Assembly: GCA_947450895.1 (NCBI GenBank)
Contig: CANFWT010000024.1
Span: 1-34,929 of the forward strand
Length of the DNA stretch: 34,929 nucleotides
Reading direction: 5' to 3'
Source of the DNA: Comamonadaceae bacterium
Lineage (GTDB): Bacteria > Pseudomonadota > Gammaproteobacteria > Burkholderiales > Burkholderiaceae_C
In this document: one piece after another, positions 7,378 to 14,710 of the stretch
Layout of the letters: each line of letters starts with the position of its first letter
How positions within the stretch are numbered: position 1 is the stretch's first letter
The notes under the pieces: model-generated
What the model saw: the letters and a program-made list of their open reading frames with translations, nothing else
What the model was told of the DNA's origin: nothing
Databases searched by the model: none
Made by a program: the position numbers and the translations under genes

Positions 7378-8406
7378 TTATTTTTTGGGCAAGACGTTGA
7401 GTTCGGCCTTGGACGGCAAAAAGCTGGGGTTCCACACGGTGTCGGGGTTGATGCGGGTTTTGGTGTTGAAAGCGTCTGACACTTGGGACGCCATCAGCGC
7501 CAAGCGCGGGCCGTTGGCCTGGCCAAACCCTTCCGCGCGGGCGTTGGCGCTGTTGATGGCGGTGTCAATCGCCAGTTGCAGGCGGCGGGTTTCCAGTTCG
7601 GCATTGATGATGCCGTCACGCGCTTTCACGTCCGCCACGGCGGCGGCAGGGTTGGCAATCACGTCTTTCATGCCCTTGGCAAACGCTGCCAAAAAGGCTT
7701 TGACCGCTGCCGGGTTCTCTTTGAGCAACTTGGGCGAGGCGATGATGGCGTTGCCGTAAAGCTTGACGCCATAGGCCGGGTAGGGCAGCACCACCACTTC
7801 GTCGGCCTTGACGCCGCGCGCCTCCAGGTTGAGCAGCGAGGTGAAAGTAAAGCCGGTGATGGCGTCCACGTCCCCGCGCGCCAGCATGGTTTCGCGCAGT
7901 GGCGGGTCCATGGCGGTCCATTGCACGCCGTTGATGTTGTTGGCCTTCGCAAAAATCGGGAAAGCTCGCCGGCCGGCGTCAAACACCGGCGCACCGAGTT
8001 TTTTGCCATTCAGATCGGCGGGGGTTTTGATGCCGGATTTTTTGAGCGCCATCACTGAGGCCGGTGTGTCGTTGTAAACCATCATCACCGCCACCGGCTT
8101 GTTGGGCGCGTCGGGGTTGTTGGCGTGGAACTCCATCAGCGCAGCGGTGTCGGCAAAGCCCATGTCGTAGGCGCCAGACGCCACACGGGTGACCGTGCCG
8201 CCTGAGCCGTTGCCTGCGTCAATGGTGACGTCCAGCTTGGCATCCTTGAAATAGCCCTTAGCGGCCGGCGTCAAAAACAAAGCGGCCGGGCCTTCAAAGC
8301 GCCAGTCCAGCTGAAATTTAATGGGCGTGGACTGCGCTGCTGCCATTCCCGCGCCCAGCAGCGATGTGGCCAGCGCCAGGGTTTGGATAAGAATACGTTG
8401 TTGCAT
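7378..8406 (-). CDS. ABC transporter substrate-binding protein, NMT1/THI5-like
   Basis: A 342-residue periplasmic binding protein with a Sec signal peptide (about residues 1-24, cleavage near GMAAAQ). The mature start TPIKFQLDWRFEGPAALFL, the AAKGYFKDAKLDVTIDAGNGSGGTVTRVASGAYDMGFAD block and the LNGKKLGAP segment are those of the NMT1/THI5-like SsuA/TauA superfamily. Members bind sulfonates, nitrate, pyrimidine precursors and similar small molecules. It is the first gene of the importer operon and is divergent from uraH, with a perfect inverted repeat in the shared upstream region. A purine-pathway substrate is suggested by position only. Confidence 0.87.
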   Translation of the reverse strand: MQQRILIQTLALATSLLGAGMAAAQSTPIKFQLDWRFEGPAALFLTPAAKGYFKDAKLDVTIDAGNGSGGTVTRVASGAYDMGFADTAALMEFHANNPDAPNKPVAVMMVYNDTPASVMALKKSGIKTPADLNGKKLGAPVFDAGRRAFPIFAKANNINGVQWTAMDPPLRETMLARGDVDAITGFTFTSLLNLEARGVKADEVVVLPYPAYGVKLYGNAIIASPKLLKENPAAVKAFLAAFAKGMKDVIANPAAAVADVKARDGIINAELETRRLQLAIDTAINSANARAEGFGQANGPRLALMASQVSDAFNTKTRINPDTVWNPSFLPSKAELNVLPKK

Positions 8407-8445
8407 ACAGGTCCTTGCAGTTTGGAGAATAAAGCCGGTGTTTTA

Positions 8446-8464
8446 CACCAAAGCAACTTTGGTG
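8446..8464. promoter_or_regulatory. Perfect inverted repeat, candidate operator
   Basis: CACCAAAGCAACTTTGGTG consists of two 8-base arms (CACCAAAG / CTTTGGTG) around CAA. It lies in the 193-base region between the divergent importer operon and uraH, 40 bases upstream of the binding-protein start. No T-run follows on either strand, so an operator is more likely than a terminator. No promoter boxes could be assigned with confidence. Confidence 0.5.
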
Positions 8465-8599
8465 CCCAAGGGCGACCGTGCCGTGGGGAGCGCTGGCATT
8501 TAGCAATTGATGCGCCACCCGGGCCTGCGGCTGGGCAAAACACCCATAAACTGCAAACGCAGTTGCACCATTTTTCGCAGACCCTCAAAGGAGAGCCCT

Positions 8600-8959
8600 A
8601 TGGGCCTGAGCACCCACGTTCTAGACACCATGCATGGTACGCCCGCGGCTGGAATGCGGGTGGCGCTGTATGTCACGCAGGCGCCCGATGGTCTCGCCAC
8701 GCTGGTTAGATCGATGGTGCTGAATGCCGACGGACGCAATCCGGATGGCCTGCTGTACGACAACCAGAGCCTCCGGGTTGGTACATACCGGCTGGTATTT
8801 GATGTAGCCGCCTATTTCAGGGCGCGTGGCGTCGATCTGCCGGAGCCGCCGTTTCTGAACCAGGTCAGTCTTGACTTTGGTGTGGCCGACCTGGCCCAGC
8901 ACTACCACGTGCCCCTGTTGGTCAGCCCCTGGAGCTACTCTACCTACCGTGGCTCCTGA
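8600..8959 (+). CDS. uraH: 5-hydroxyisourate hydrolase (transthyretin-like)
   Basis: A 119-residue enzyme that hydrolyses 5-hydroxyisourate, the product of urate oxidation, to OHCU in the allantoin branch of purine breakdown. The HIUase signatures are complete: N-terminal LSTHVLDTMHGTPAAGM with the catalytic His, an internal R-x-D-E-like GRNPDGLL turn, and the C-terminal tetrapeptide YRGS that separates the enzyme from true transthyretin. No signal peptide is seen. A good ribosome site (AAAGGAGAG) precedes the ATG by 4 bases. It is divergent from the ABC importer and near xdhC and puuD on the same strand, with one opposite gene between. Confidence 0.95.
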   Translation: MGLSTHVLDTMHGTPAAGMRVALYVTQAPDGLATLVRSMVLNADGRNPDGLLYDNQSLRVGTYRLVFDVAAYFRARGVDLPEPPFLNQVSLDFGVADLAQHYHVPLLVSPWSYSTYRGS

Positions 8960-8968
8960 TCCGCTCAT

Positions 8969-8983
8969 GCGCGGCGGCCGCGC
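8969..8983. terminator. GC-rich hairpin between convergent genes
   Basis: GCGCGG and CCGCGC form a 6-bp stem with a CGG loop in the 40 bases between the ends of uraH and the lipoprotein gene. There is no T-tract, so it may be a weak bidirectional terminator or mRNA-end stabiliser. Confidence 0.3.
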
Positions 8984-8999
8984 CTGGTCGGGCGCCCGT

Positions 9000-9563
9000 T
9001 TACAGCTGGCCCTCGGACAGGGTATCGAGCTGAAAGCGTCCGGTTTTGTGCCACAGCCAGGTATCGGTGTAGGTCACACGCTCCATGCGGACCGGGGCGG
9101 GGTAGGGGGCGGCGGCGCGTACCGTGCGCTCAATTTCGGCCATCACCGCGGGTACATGCTTAGGGGGGCGCATCCAACGCACATCGGTGACCGCGCCGTT
9201 GCGGTCGATGTCGACCTGCAACACCCCCACGGCGTGCAACAGCGCAGGCATTTTCCCTTGGTAAATGCGGTCTGGCACCTTGCCGTACAGGTGGGTGGCG
9301 GCGTCGCGGCGGTAGTCTTTGGGCGTGGCTGCGTGCGAGACATAGCTGGGCTGGACCACCACGGGCGCAGGTGGTGGGGCTGGGGGAGGGGTGATAACGA
9401 TGGCGACAGGAGCCGGCGGGGGTGGGGGCGGTGCAAGCACTACCGGTGCGGGCGGCGCAGGGGGGGGCGTGGCGCACCCGGCCATGATGCAGGTGATAGC
9501 CACCCAGGTCAGTGCTTTGCGCGGCTTCGGCAGGCGCGGCGCCTGTGGGAAAAAGGCATTCAT
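9000..9563 (-). CDS. Proline-rich lipoprotein with TonB-C-like domain
   Basis: A 187-residue envelope protein. Residues 14-30 form a lipoprotein signal ending in IMAGC, with Cys30 as the probable lipidated residue (Met at -3 is atypical). Residues 32-72 are almost entirely Pro, Ala and Val, like the periplasm-spanning stretch of TonB. Residues about 85-185 look like a TonB C-terminal-type domain (GKVPDRIYQGKMPALLHAVGVLQVDIDRNGAVTDVRW). A lipid anchor instead of a membrane helix makes a classical energy-transducer role unlikely. The ATG at 9563 is chosen because it yields the signal peptide; the frame is open further upstream. It is opposite to uraH, xdhC and puuD; a purine link is from position alone. 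Confidence 0.75.
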   Translation of the reverse strand: MNAFFPQAPRLPKPRKALTWVAITCIMAGCATPPPAPPAPVVLAPPPPPPAPVAIVITPPPAPPPAPVVVQPSYVSHAATPKDYRRDAATHLYGKVPDRIYQGKMPALLHAVGVLQVDIDRNGAVTDVRWMRPPKHVPAVMAEIERTVRAAAPYPAPVRMERVTYTDTWLWHKTGRFQLDTLSEGQL

Positions 9564-9622
9564 GCAGTGTCTCCAGTATTTTTTTCCATGGTGGCGGGCC
9601 CCAGTGGGGACGCAGGGCGCGC

Positions 9623-10435
9623 ATGCAGCATTTGATTGCGCAATTGTCGGCGCAACTGGCGCACAGTAACGCCATTTTGGTGCGCGTGCAAGCCAGCCAG
9701 GGATCGGTGCCGCGGGAAGTAGGGGCCTGGATGGCGGTGTTTGCCGATGGAACCCTTGCCACCGTGGGCGGTGGCCGCTTGGAATGGGACGCGATCGCCC
9801 ACGCCCGCGCACTGTTGCGCGACCCTGCACTTCCTCGGCTGCAGCACTATGCGCTGGGGCCAAGCCTGGGCCAGTGTTGCGGCGGGCAAGTGACGCTTAG
9901 CTTTGATCCCCTGTCGTCGCAGGAACTTCCCTTGCTGGCCCAAGGCTTGCACAACCTGCAGCCGCCGCCCCTGCCGGTGGCGCTGTTTGGTAGCGGCCAT
10001 GTGGGTACAGCCCTGGTGCGCGTGCTGGCTCTTTTGCCGGTGTGCCTGACGTGGATTGACAGCCGCGACGAGCCCTTTCCCCGCGATGTGCCTGAGGGCG
10101 TACATTGCGAGCACTCCAACCCGGTTCAAGGCGCGGTGCCAGGCCTGGCGCCGCGGACCTGTGTGCTGGTCATGAGCTTTAGCCATGCCGAAGACTTGGA
10201 CATCATTGCCGCTTGCCTGTTGCGCCAGCGCAACCAAGGTGACCTGCCGTTTTTGGGCCTGATTGGCAGCAAAACCAAGTGGGCTGCCTTCAGCAGCCGG
10301 CTGCGGGACCGAGGCTTTAGCACGGCCGAGCTTGCGCATGTCACCTGTCCTATTGGCATTCCTGGCATTCGAGACAAGCGCCCCGAAGTTATAGCCGCTT
10401 CGGTAGCGGCGCAGTTGTTACTCCAGCCCGTTTAA
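9623..10435 (+). CDS. xdhC: Xanthine dehydrogenase accessory protein XdhC
   Basis: A 270-residue XdhC/CoxI-family protein that binds the molybdenum cofactor, helps its sulfuration and hands it to XdhB. Visible are the N-terminal XdhC domain (ILVRVQASQGSVPREVGAWMAV, then TVGGGRLEW and the conserved GQCCGGQVTLSF) and the C-terminal Rossmann part (VALFGSGHVGTALVRVLA, later FLGLIGSKTKWAAF and CPIGIPGIRDKRPEVIAASVAAQLL). The ATG at 9623 gives the usual length. It is followed after about 70 bases by puuD. The xanthine dehydrogenase subunit gene at the far end of the window is about 24 kb away, an unusual separation. Confidence 0.93.
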   Translation: MQHLIAQLSAQLAHSNAILVRVQASQGSVPREVGAWMAVFADGTLATVGGGRLEWDAIAHARALLRDPALPRLQHYALGPSLGQCCGGQVTLSFDPLSSQELPLLAQGLHNLQPPPLPVALFGSGHVGTALVRVLALLPVCLTWIDSRDEPFPRDVPEGVHCEHSNPVQGAVPGLAPRTCVLVMSFSHAEDLDIIAACLLRQRNQGDLPFLGLIGSKTKWAAFSSRLRDRGFSTAELAHVTCPIGIPGIRDKRPEVIAASVAAQLLLQPV

Positions 10436-10506
10436 GGCGGGTCCCCGCTGCGCTTACCCCATACCACCCTCCCACCTTTATCTGCCCAAAACCGGAGAAT
10501 CCCCCC

Positions 10507-11709
10507 ATGGAAACTTATTTGCTCGACTGGGCCAACCTGCTTTTGCGCTGGGCGCACGTGGTCACCGCCATTGCCTGGGTGGGCTCCTCGTTTTACTTTG
10601 TGTTTTTGGACAGCAGCCTCACCCCGCCCACCGACCCCGAGCTGAAGCGCCAGGGTGTGAGCGGCGAGCTGTGGGCGGTGCACGGCGGGGGCTTCTACCA
10701 CCCGGTTAAGTTTGCGGTGCGCCCGCCGCAGCTGCCCGGCCACTTGCACTGGTTTTTTTGGGAGAGCTACAGCACCTGGCTGACCGGCTTTTCGCTGTTC
10801 ACCATCTCTTACCTCTGGAACGCGGGCACCTATTTGGTGGACAAATCGGTGATGGACTGGTCGCCCCAGGCGGCGGTGGCCGTGGCGCTGGGGTTTTTGG
10901 TGGTGTTCTGGCTGGCATATGACGCCATTTGCCGCCTGTTTGGCCAGCGCGAGGGCGGTGATCGCGTGGTCGGCGTGCTGGTGGCGCTCTTGGTGTGCGC
11001 GGCGGCCTGGCTGGCCTGCCACTGGTTTGCCGGGCGAGCCGCGTTTTTGCTGGTGGGCGCCATGATGGCCACTACCATGAGCGCCAACGTGTTTTTCTGG
11101 ATCATCCCGGGCCAAAAAACCGTGGTGCAAAGCATCCGTGACGATCAGCCGGTAGACCCCATCCACGGCAAGCGCGGCAAGCAGCGCAGCGTGCACAACA
11201 CCTATTTCACCCTGCCGGTGCTGTTTGCCATGCTCAGCAACCACTACAGCTTCACCTACACCAACGCCCACAACTGGCTGGTGTTGCTGGCCATGATGGG
11301 CGCGGGTGCCGCCATCCGCCAGTTTTTTGTGCTGCGTCATGGCTTCAAGCTCGCGCGCAATCGGCACCCGTGGCCTTATGCGCTGGCTGGGGTGCTGGCC
11401 CTGGTGTGCGTGATTGTGGTGCTGGCTCCTGCGCCGCACCTTGCGGCCAGCGCGCAAGCCTCGGCACCGGTGAACTACGCAGCGCTGCAGCCTGTCTTGG
11501 CGCAGCGCTGCTATCCCTGCCACGGTGAACAAATGCAAATGAAAAATGTGCGGCTGGACTCGCCCGCGCAAGTGGCTGCGCACGCCCAGGGAATTTACCA
11601 GCAGGCCGTAGTGACCCGCGTCATGCCGATGAACAACGCTACCCAGATCACGGAGGCTGAGCGCGATACCCTCAAGCGCTGGTTTGAAGGTGGGGCCAAG
11701 CTGGACTGA
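10507..11709 (+). CDS. puuD: Membrane-bound urate oxidase PuuD with cytochrome c domain
   Basis: PuuD oxidises urate to 5-hydroxyisourate at the inner membrane, passing electrons to the respiratory chain through its own c-type haem instead of making hydrogen peroxide. The 400-residue protein begins METYLLDWANLLLRWAHVVTAIAWVGSSFYF and has about eight membrane helices in the first 310 residues with conserved histidines (for example HPVKF, LPGHLHWFFWESY, VHNTYFTLPVLF, LSNHYSF). A C-terminal cytochrome c domain has haem motif CYPCH (335-339) and a later M-P-M as probable axial ligand. GGAGAA precedes the ATG. Its product is the substrate of UraH encoded 1.5 kb upstream. Confidence 0.95.
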   Translation: METYLLDWANLLLRWAHVVTAIAWVGSSFYFVFLDSSLTPPTDPELKRQGVSGELWAVHGGGFYHPVKFAVRPPQLPGHLHWFFWESYSTWLTGFSLFTISYLWNAGTYLVDKSVMDWSPQAAVAVALGFLVVFWLAYDAICRLFGQREGGDRVVGVLVALLVCAAAWLACHWFAGRAAFLLVGAMMATTMSANVFFWIIPGQKTVVQSIRDDQPVDPIHGKRGKQRSVHNTYFTLPVLFAMLSNHYSFTYTNAHNWLVLLAMMGAGAAIRQFFVLRHGFKLARNRHPWPYALAGVLALVCVIVVLAPAPHLAASAQASAPVNYAALQPVLAQRCYPCHGEQMQMKNVRLDSPAQVAAHAQGIYQQAVVTRVMPMNNATQITEAERDTLKRWFEGGAKLD

Positions 11710-11733
11710 GTGTCTCGCTGCCCCCAAGCAAGC

Positions 11734-12210
11734 CTATTTTTTCTTGCCCCGCGCCGGGTTCTCGGCCCAGGCTTCGGTGGCCTCGTCCCAATGGTGGGTG
11801 CGTACGAATCGAAGGGTTTCTTCCTTTACGTCGCGGCGCGATTTGGCGCTCGCCTTGTTGCTGTCGGCTTTGATGGGCACCCATGTTTCGGTGGCGCTGT
11901 CAAAGCGGTTGTTGCGTAAAAACTCGTCGCGCTGGGCTTTGATTTCCGCGCGTGATTTAACGCCTGTGGGTGGCTCGACGCCCGACTTCAGCACCCAGTT
12001 TTCGGTGCCGGTGTCGTAGCGGTGGGTTTTGAGGAACTCGTCGCGTTCCGTTTTCGCCTGATCACGCGTCAGTGTGGATTCGGGCTTGGCCATGGTGGCT
12101 TGGGCCTGGGCTAAGCCCGCAGCCGCGAGCATTCCAGCGGTCAGGGCGGACAACAAATAGCTTCGCTTCGTAAGAAACTGGCCGGGTCGGGTGTGTACAG
12201 CGATTTTCAT
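11734..12210 (-). CDS. Secreted protein with three 27-residue repeats
   Basis: Unrecognised as a named family. The 158-residue protein has a signal peptide (about 1-38, ending GLAQAQA) and then three imperfect repeats at about 48-73, 86-111 and 123-149. Each repeat follows the plan R-x-x-x-K-x-x-R-[DE]-E-F-L-x-x-x-R-[YF]-D-x-x-T-E-x-W; the third is the most divergent. The C-terminus is basic (PARGKKK). The ATG at 12210 is chosen because the signal peptide begins there; the frame is open for 30 more codons upstream. It is convergent with puuD (24 bases apart) and divergent from the thioesterase gene. No function can be named; the repeats look like small helix-turn units with an aromatic cap. 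Confidence 0.7.
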   Translation of the reverse strand: MKIAVHTRPGQFLTKRSYLLSALTAGMLAAAGLAQAQATMAKPESTLTRDQAKTERDEFLKTHRYDTGTENWVLKSGVEPPTGVKSRAEIKAQRDEFLRNNRFDSATETWVPIKADSNKASAKSRRDVKEETLRFVRTHHWDEATEAWAENPARGKKK

Positions 12211-12359
12211 GGGCAATGCTCCGTGATAAAACAGAGATGGAGTGTGGGCGGGCGGCAGCGCTGGTCCTGTGCGGCAGATCATGAATAGGCCCGTGGGCAA
12301 CCCCCGCGTGCTGTTTCTTGGCTCGCCCGAGATGTAGATCGTCTTTCAATCTAACCCAC

Positions 12360-12380
12360 GCCACGGCGACCCGCCGTGGC
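12360..12380 (+). other. GC hairpin in thioesterase leader
   Basis: GCCACGGC and GCCGTGGC form a perfect 8-bp stem with a GACCC loop, ending 19 bases before the thioesterase ATG and followed by TTTAACGG. It could be a leader hairpin affecting translation or the end of an upstream transcript. Confidence 0.35.
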
Positions 12381-12399
12381 TTTAACGGCCTGTAAAACC

Positions 12400-12819
12400 A
12401 TGCGTATTCTGATTCCCGACAACAAAAAACTGGTGCATGAGATGGTCTTGTCCATCCGCTGGGGCGACATGGATGCCATGGGCCATGTCAACAACACCGT
12501 CTACTTCCGCTACCTGGAAACGGCGCGCATCGATTGGATGCGTTCGATTGGCTGCAACCCCGATCCTGGCGGACAGGGACCGGTGATCCTGAATGCGTTT
12601 TGCAACTTTTACAAACAGCTGGAATACCCCGGCGATGTGCAGGTGAAGATTTATGTGAGCGACCCGGCGCGCACCACCTTTGAGAGCTGGGGCACCATGG
12701 AGCGCACCGATCAGCCTGGTGCCATCAGCGCCGCTGGCGGCGCCACTGTGGTCTGGGTCGATTTTCCGAGCCAAAAGGCCATGGACTTGCCGCAGTGGAT
12801 GCGCGATATCGTGGCCTGA
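12400..12819 (+). CDS. Acyl-CoA thioesterase, 4HBT hotdog family
   Basis: A 139-residue single-hotdog thioesterase of the YbgC/4HBT type, cytoplasmic, expected to hydrolyse an acyl-CoA. The active-site block is clear: RWGDMDAMGHVNNTVYFRYLETARIDWM, with the catalytic Asp in WGDMDAMGH followed by HVNN. The later GPVILNAFCNFYKQLEYPGDVQVKIYV and the C-terminal strand VVWVDF are typical. The ATG at 12400 has no strong ribosome site; a GTG at 12376 inside the leader hairpin is possible but less likely. It converges on the GntR gene with 28 bases between. The natural acyl-CoA is not evident; malonyl-CoA metabolism next door is suggestive at most. Confidence 0.88.
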   Translation: MRILIPDNKKLVHEMVLSIRWGDMDAMGHVNNTVYFRYLETARIDWMRSIGCNPDPGGQGPVILNAFCNFYKQLEYPGDVQVKIYVSDPARTTFESWGTMERTDQPGAISAAGGATVVWVDFPSQKAMDLPQWMRDIVA

Positions 12820-12847
12820 GGGCGCGAGGGCCCTCCAGGCCCAAGCC

Positions 12848-13507
12848 TCAACCAGCCGGCGTGGTCAGTTCGGCCAGCGAAGACAACAAATCGCCAAAGC
12901 GTTCCCCCTGCACCACGATGTGGCCATGCAAGGCCAGGCCCGCAGCCTGCGCATCGCCCGCAGCAATGGCTTGAACAATGGCCTCGTGCTCGGTAAATGA
13001 GCTGCCCATGCGGTCGCGCACCCGCAGCTGCAGGCGCCGGTAAGGGCGCAGGCGGCGGTGCAGTTGCTGGGCTTGTTCGCTCAAAAACTGGTTGTGGCTG
13101 CCGGCGTAGATGGAGGCGTGGAACAATTCGTTGCAATAGAAGTAGCGGTCAGGGTCGCTGGCGGCGCGGGCTTTTTCGCAGTCTTCGTGGGCCTTGACCA
13201 GGGCTTTTCGCTCGCCCTCGCTCATGCGCCGCGCGGCCAAGCGCCCGCACATGGATTCAAGTTCGGCCATCACTTCAAACATTTCAATCAGCCGCGCCGG
13301 ACCGATGCTGGTGACCACGGCGCCGTGGCGCGGGCGCATCTCGATCAGGCCCTCGGTGGCCAGCTGGATCAAGGCCTCACGCACGGGGGTGCGTGACACG
13401 CCATGGGCCTCCACCAAGGCTGCCTCGTCGAGCGTGCTGCCCGGCGGCAGCTCGCCCGTGGCGATCTGCTCTTCGATTTTTTCACGGACGACGTCAGAAA
13501 TTTTCAT
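12848..13507 (-). CDS. GntR-family (FCD) regulator of the malonate operon
   Basis: A 219-residue transcription factor with an N-terminal winged helix (about 1-70; SRTPVREALIQLATEGLIEMRPRHGAVV is the recognition region) and a C-terminal all-helical FCD ligand domain (about 78-210). The FCD domain has D/H metal-ligand type residues (FHASIYAGSHN, SFTEHEAIVQAI). It is divergent from the TRAP/mdc operon with 186 bases between, the usual place of a local regulator. In Acinetobacter the mdc operon is controlled by a GntR repressor, MdcY, so this is probably the functional equivalent; direct orthology is inferred. Palindromes at 13527 and 13571-13598 are candidate binding sites. Confidence 0.9.
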   Translation of the reverse strand: MKISDVVREKIEEQIATGELPPGSTLDEAALVEAHGVSRTPVREALIQLATEGLIEMRPRHGAVVTSIGPARLIEMFEVMAELESMCGRLAARRMSEGERKALVKAHEDCEKARAASDPDRYFYCNELFHASIYAGSHNQFLSEQAQQLHRRLRPYRRLQLRVRDRMGSSFTEHEAIVQAIAAGDAQAAGLALHGHIVVQGERFGDLLSSLAELTTPAG

Positions 13508-13526
13508 GGCCGCATTGTTGCACAGG

Positions 13527-13534
13527 TATGCATA
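13527..13534. promoter_or_regulatory. Short palindrome near regulator start
   Basis: TATGCATA is a perfect 8-base palindrome 19 bases upstream of the GntR gene start. It could be an autoregulatory half of the divergent control region, but palindromes this short are common by chance. Confidence 0.3.
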
Positions 13535-13570
13535 ATTCGGCGTAAGGGTATTTACTGATACCGCTTAAAA

Positions 13571-13598
13571 ATACATTGCTTAGAATCAATGTATACAT
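13571..13598. promoter_or_regulatory. Candidate GntR operator upstream of TRAP/mdc operon
   Basis: Two nested symmetries lie between the divergent genes: ATACATTG ... CAATGTAT (13571-13578 and 13587-13594, 8-base spacer) and the perfect palindrome ATGTATACAT (13589-13598). The centre GTATAC matches what I recall of the Acinetobacter MdcY operator (ATTGTATACAAT). The site is about 95 bases before the transporter gene ATG, consistent with repression of the operon promoter. Confidence 0.55.
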
Positions 13599-13693
13599 GA
13601 AGGTGCCGCAGAGCGCCTGCACTGCCCCATGCGGCCGGCACTCGGTGTGAATCGCATGGACTTTTGTCCGCTCAGACCCTAGGAGATATTTCC

Positions 13694-14710
13694 ATGAAGA
13701 GACGCAACCTGTTGAAAGCTGCTGGCGCCCTGTCGCTGGCCGCAGCCCCTTTTTCTGCCGCCTTGGCGCAAAACACCACGCTGAAGATTTCGCACCAGTT
13801 CCCCGGCGGCACCCCCACCGAGGGCGATTTCCGCGACCGCCTGGTGCGCAAATTTGCCGCTGACGTGGAAAAGCGCACCAACGGCGCGCTCAAATTCGAG
13901 ATTTACCCCGGCTCTTCGCTGATGAAGACCATGGCCCAGTTCTCCAGCATGCGCAAAGGCGCGCTGGACATGGCGCTGATCCCGCTGTCTTACGCCGGGG
14001 GCGAGATTCCTGAGGTCAATATTGGCCTGATGCCCGGTTTGGTCACCTCCTACGCCCAAGCCTACGGATGGAAAACCAAGCCCGTGGGCGCCGAGCTCAA
14101 CCGCGTGCTGCAGGAAAAAGGCGTGGTACTGATTAGCTGGATCTGGCAGGCCGGTGGTGTGGCCTCGCGCGGCAAGCCCATCGTCAACCCCGAAGACGCC
14201 AAGGGCATGAAAGTGCGCGGCGGCTCGCGCGAGGTGGACATGATTTTGAAAGAAGCCGGCGCCTCGGTGGTCAGCTTGCCGTCCAACGAAATCTATGCCG
14301 CCATGCAAACCGGCGCCATGGACGCGGCCATGACGTCGAGCACCTCGTTCATCTCCTTCCGTCTGGAAGAAGTAGCCAAGGCGCTGACCACCGGTCGCGC
14401 CGGGGCTTACTGGTTCATGTTTGAGCCCTTGATGATGTCCAAGCAAATTTTTGACGGCCTGCCCCAAGCGCAGCGCGACGCCATCATGGCCGTGGGCGCC
14501 GACATGGAAAAGTTTGCCCAGGAAGAGGCCAAAAAAGACGACGCCCACGTCGCGGAAATTTACAAGAAAGCCGGCGCCACGGTGGTGGACCTGAACCCCG
14601 GCGCCATCAAAAAGTGGCAAGACCTGGCGCGTGAAACCGCCTGGAAAGACTACGCCGCTAAAAACGCGGGCAGCGCCAAGCTGCTGGCCCTGGCTGAGCA
14701 AACGCTGTGA
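13694..14710 (+). CDS. TRAP transporter substrate-binding protein (probable malonate)
   Basis: A 338-residue DctP-type periplasmic binding protein. The signal peptide MKRRNLLKAAGALSLAAAPFSAALAQ carries a twin arginine followed by NLLK, so Tat export is likely. The mature protein shows DctP blocks: LKISHQFPGGTPTEGDF, GALKFEIYPGSSLMKTMAQFSSMRKGALDMALIP, the arginine region GMKVRGGSREVDMILKEAGASVVSLPSNEIYAAMQTGAMDAAM that binds a carboxylate, and a C-terminal helical tail. AGGAGA stands 7 bases before the ATG. It overlaps the next gene by GTGA. Because the whole mdc set follows without a break, malonate is the likely ligand, as in the known MatPQM-type TRAP systems. Confidence 0.9.
   Translation: MKRRNLLKAAGALSLAAAPFSAALAQNTTLKISHQFPGGTPTEGDFRDRLVRKFAADVEKRTNGALKFEIYPGSSLMKTMAQFSSMRKGALDMALIPLSYAGGEIPEVNIGLMPGLVTSYAQAYGWKTKPVGAELNRVLQEKGVVLISWIWQAGGVASRGKPIVNPEDAKGMKVRGGSREVDMILKEAGASVVSLPSNEIYAAMQTGAMDAAMTSSTSFISFRLEEVAKALTTGRAGAYWFMFEPLMMSKQIFDGLPQAQRDAIMAVGADMEKFAQEEAKKDDAHVAEIYKKAGATVVDLNPGAIKKWQDLARETAWKDYAAKNAGSAKLLALAEQTL

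Noticed and set aside
9000..9863. 287-residue version of the TonB-C-like lipoprotein
   Set aside because: The extra 100 residues overlap the start of xdhC on the other strand and lack homology features; the start at 9563 places a proper lipoprotein signal at the N-terminus.
10432..11727. 431-codon open frame on the minus strand
   Set aside because: Fully antisense to puuD, which has strong homology and a haem motif; the translated sequence is low-complexity His/Gln/Arg.
11710..11760. Possible terminator between puuD and the repeat protein (CAAG/CTTG arms around a T-rich stretch)
   Set aside because: The T-run is in the loop and belongs to lysine codons of the opposite gene; no stem followed by a T-tract on either strand.
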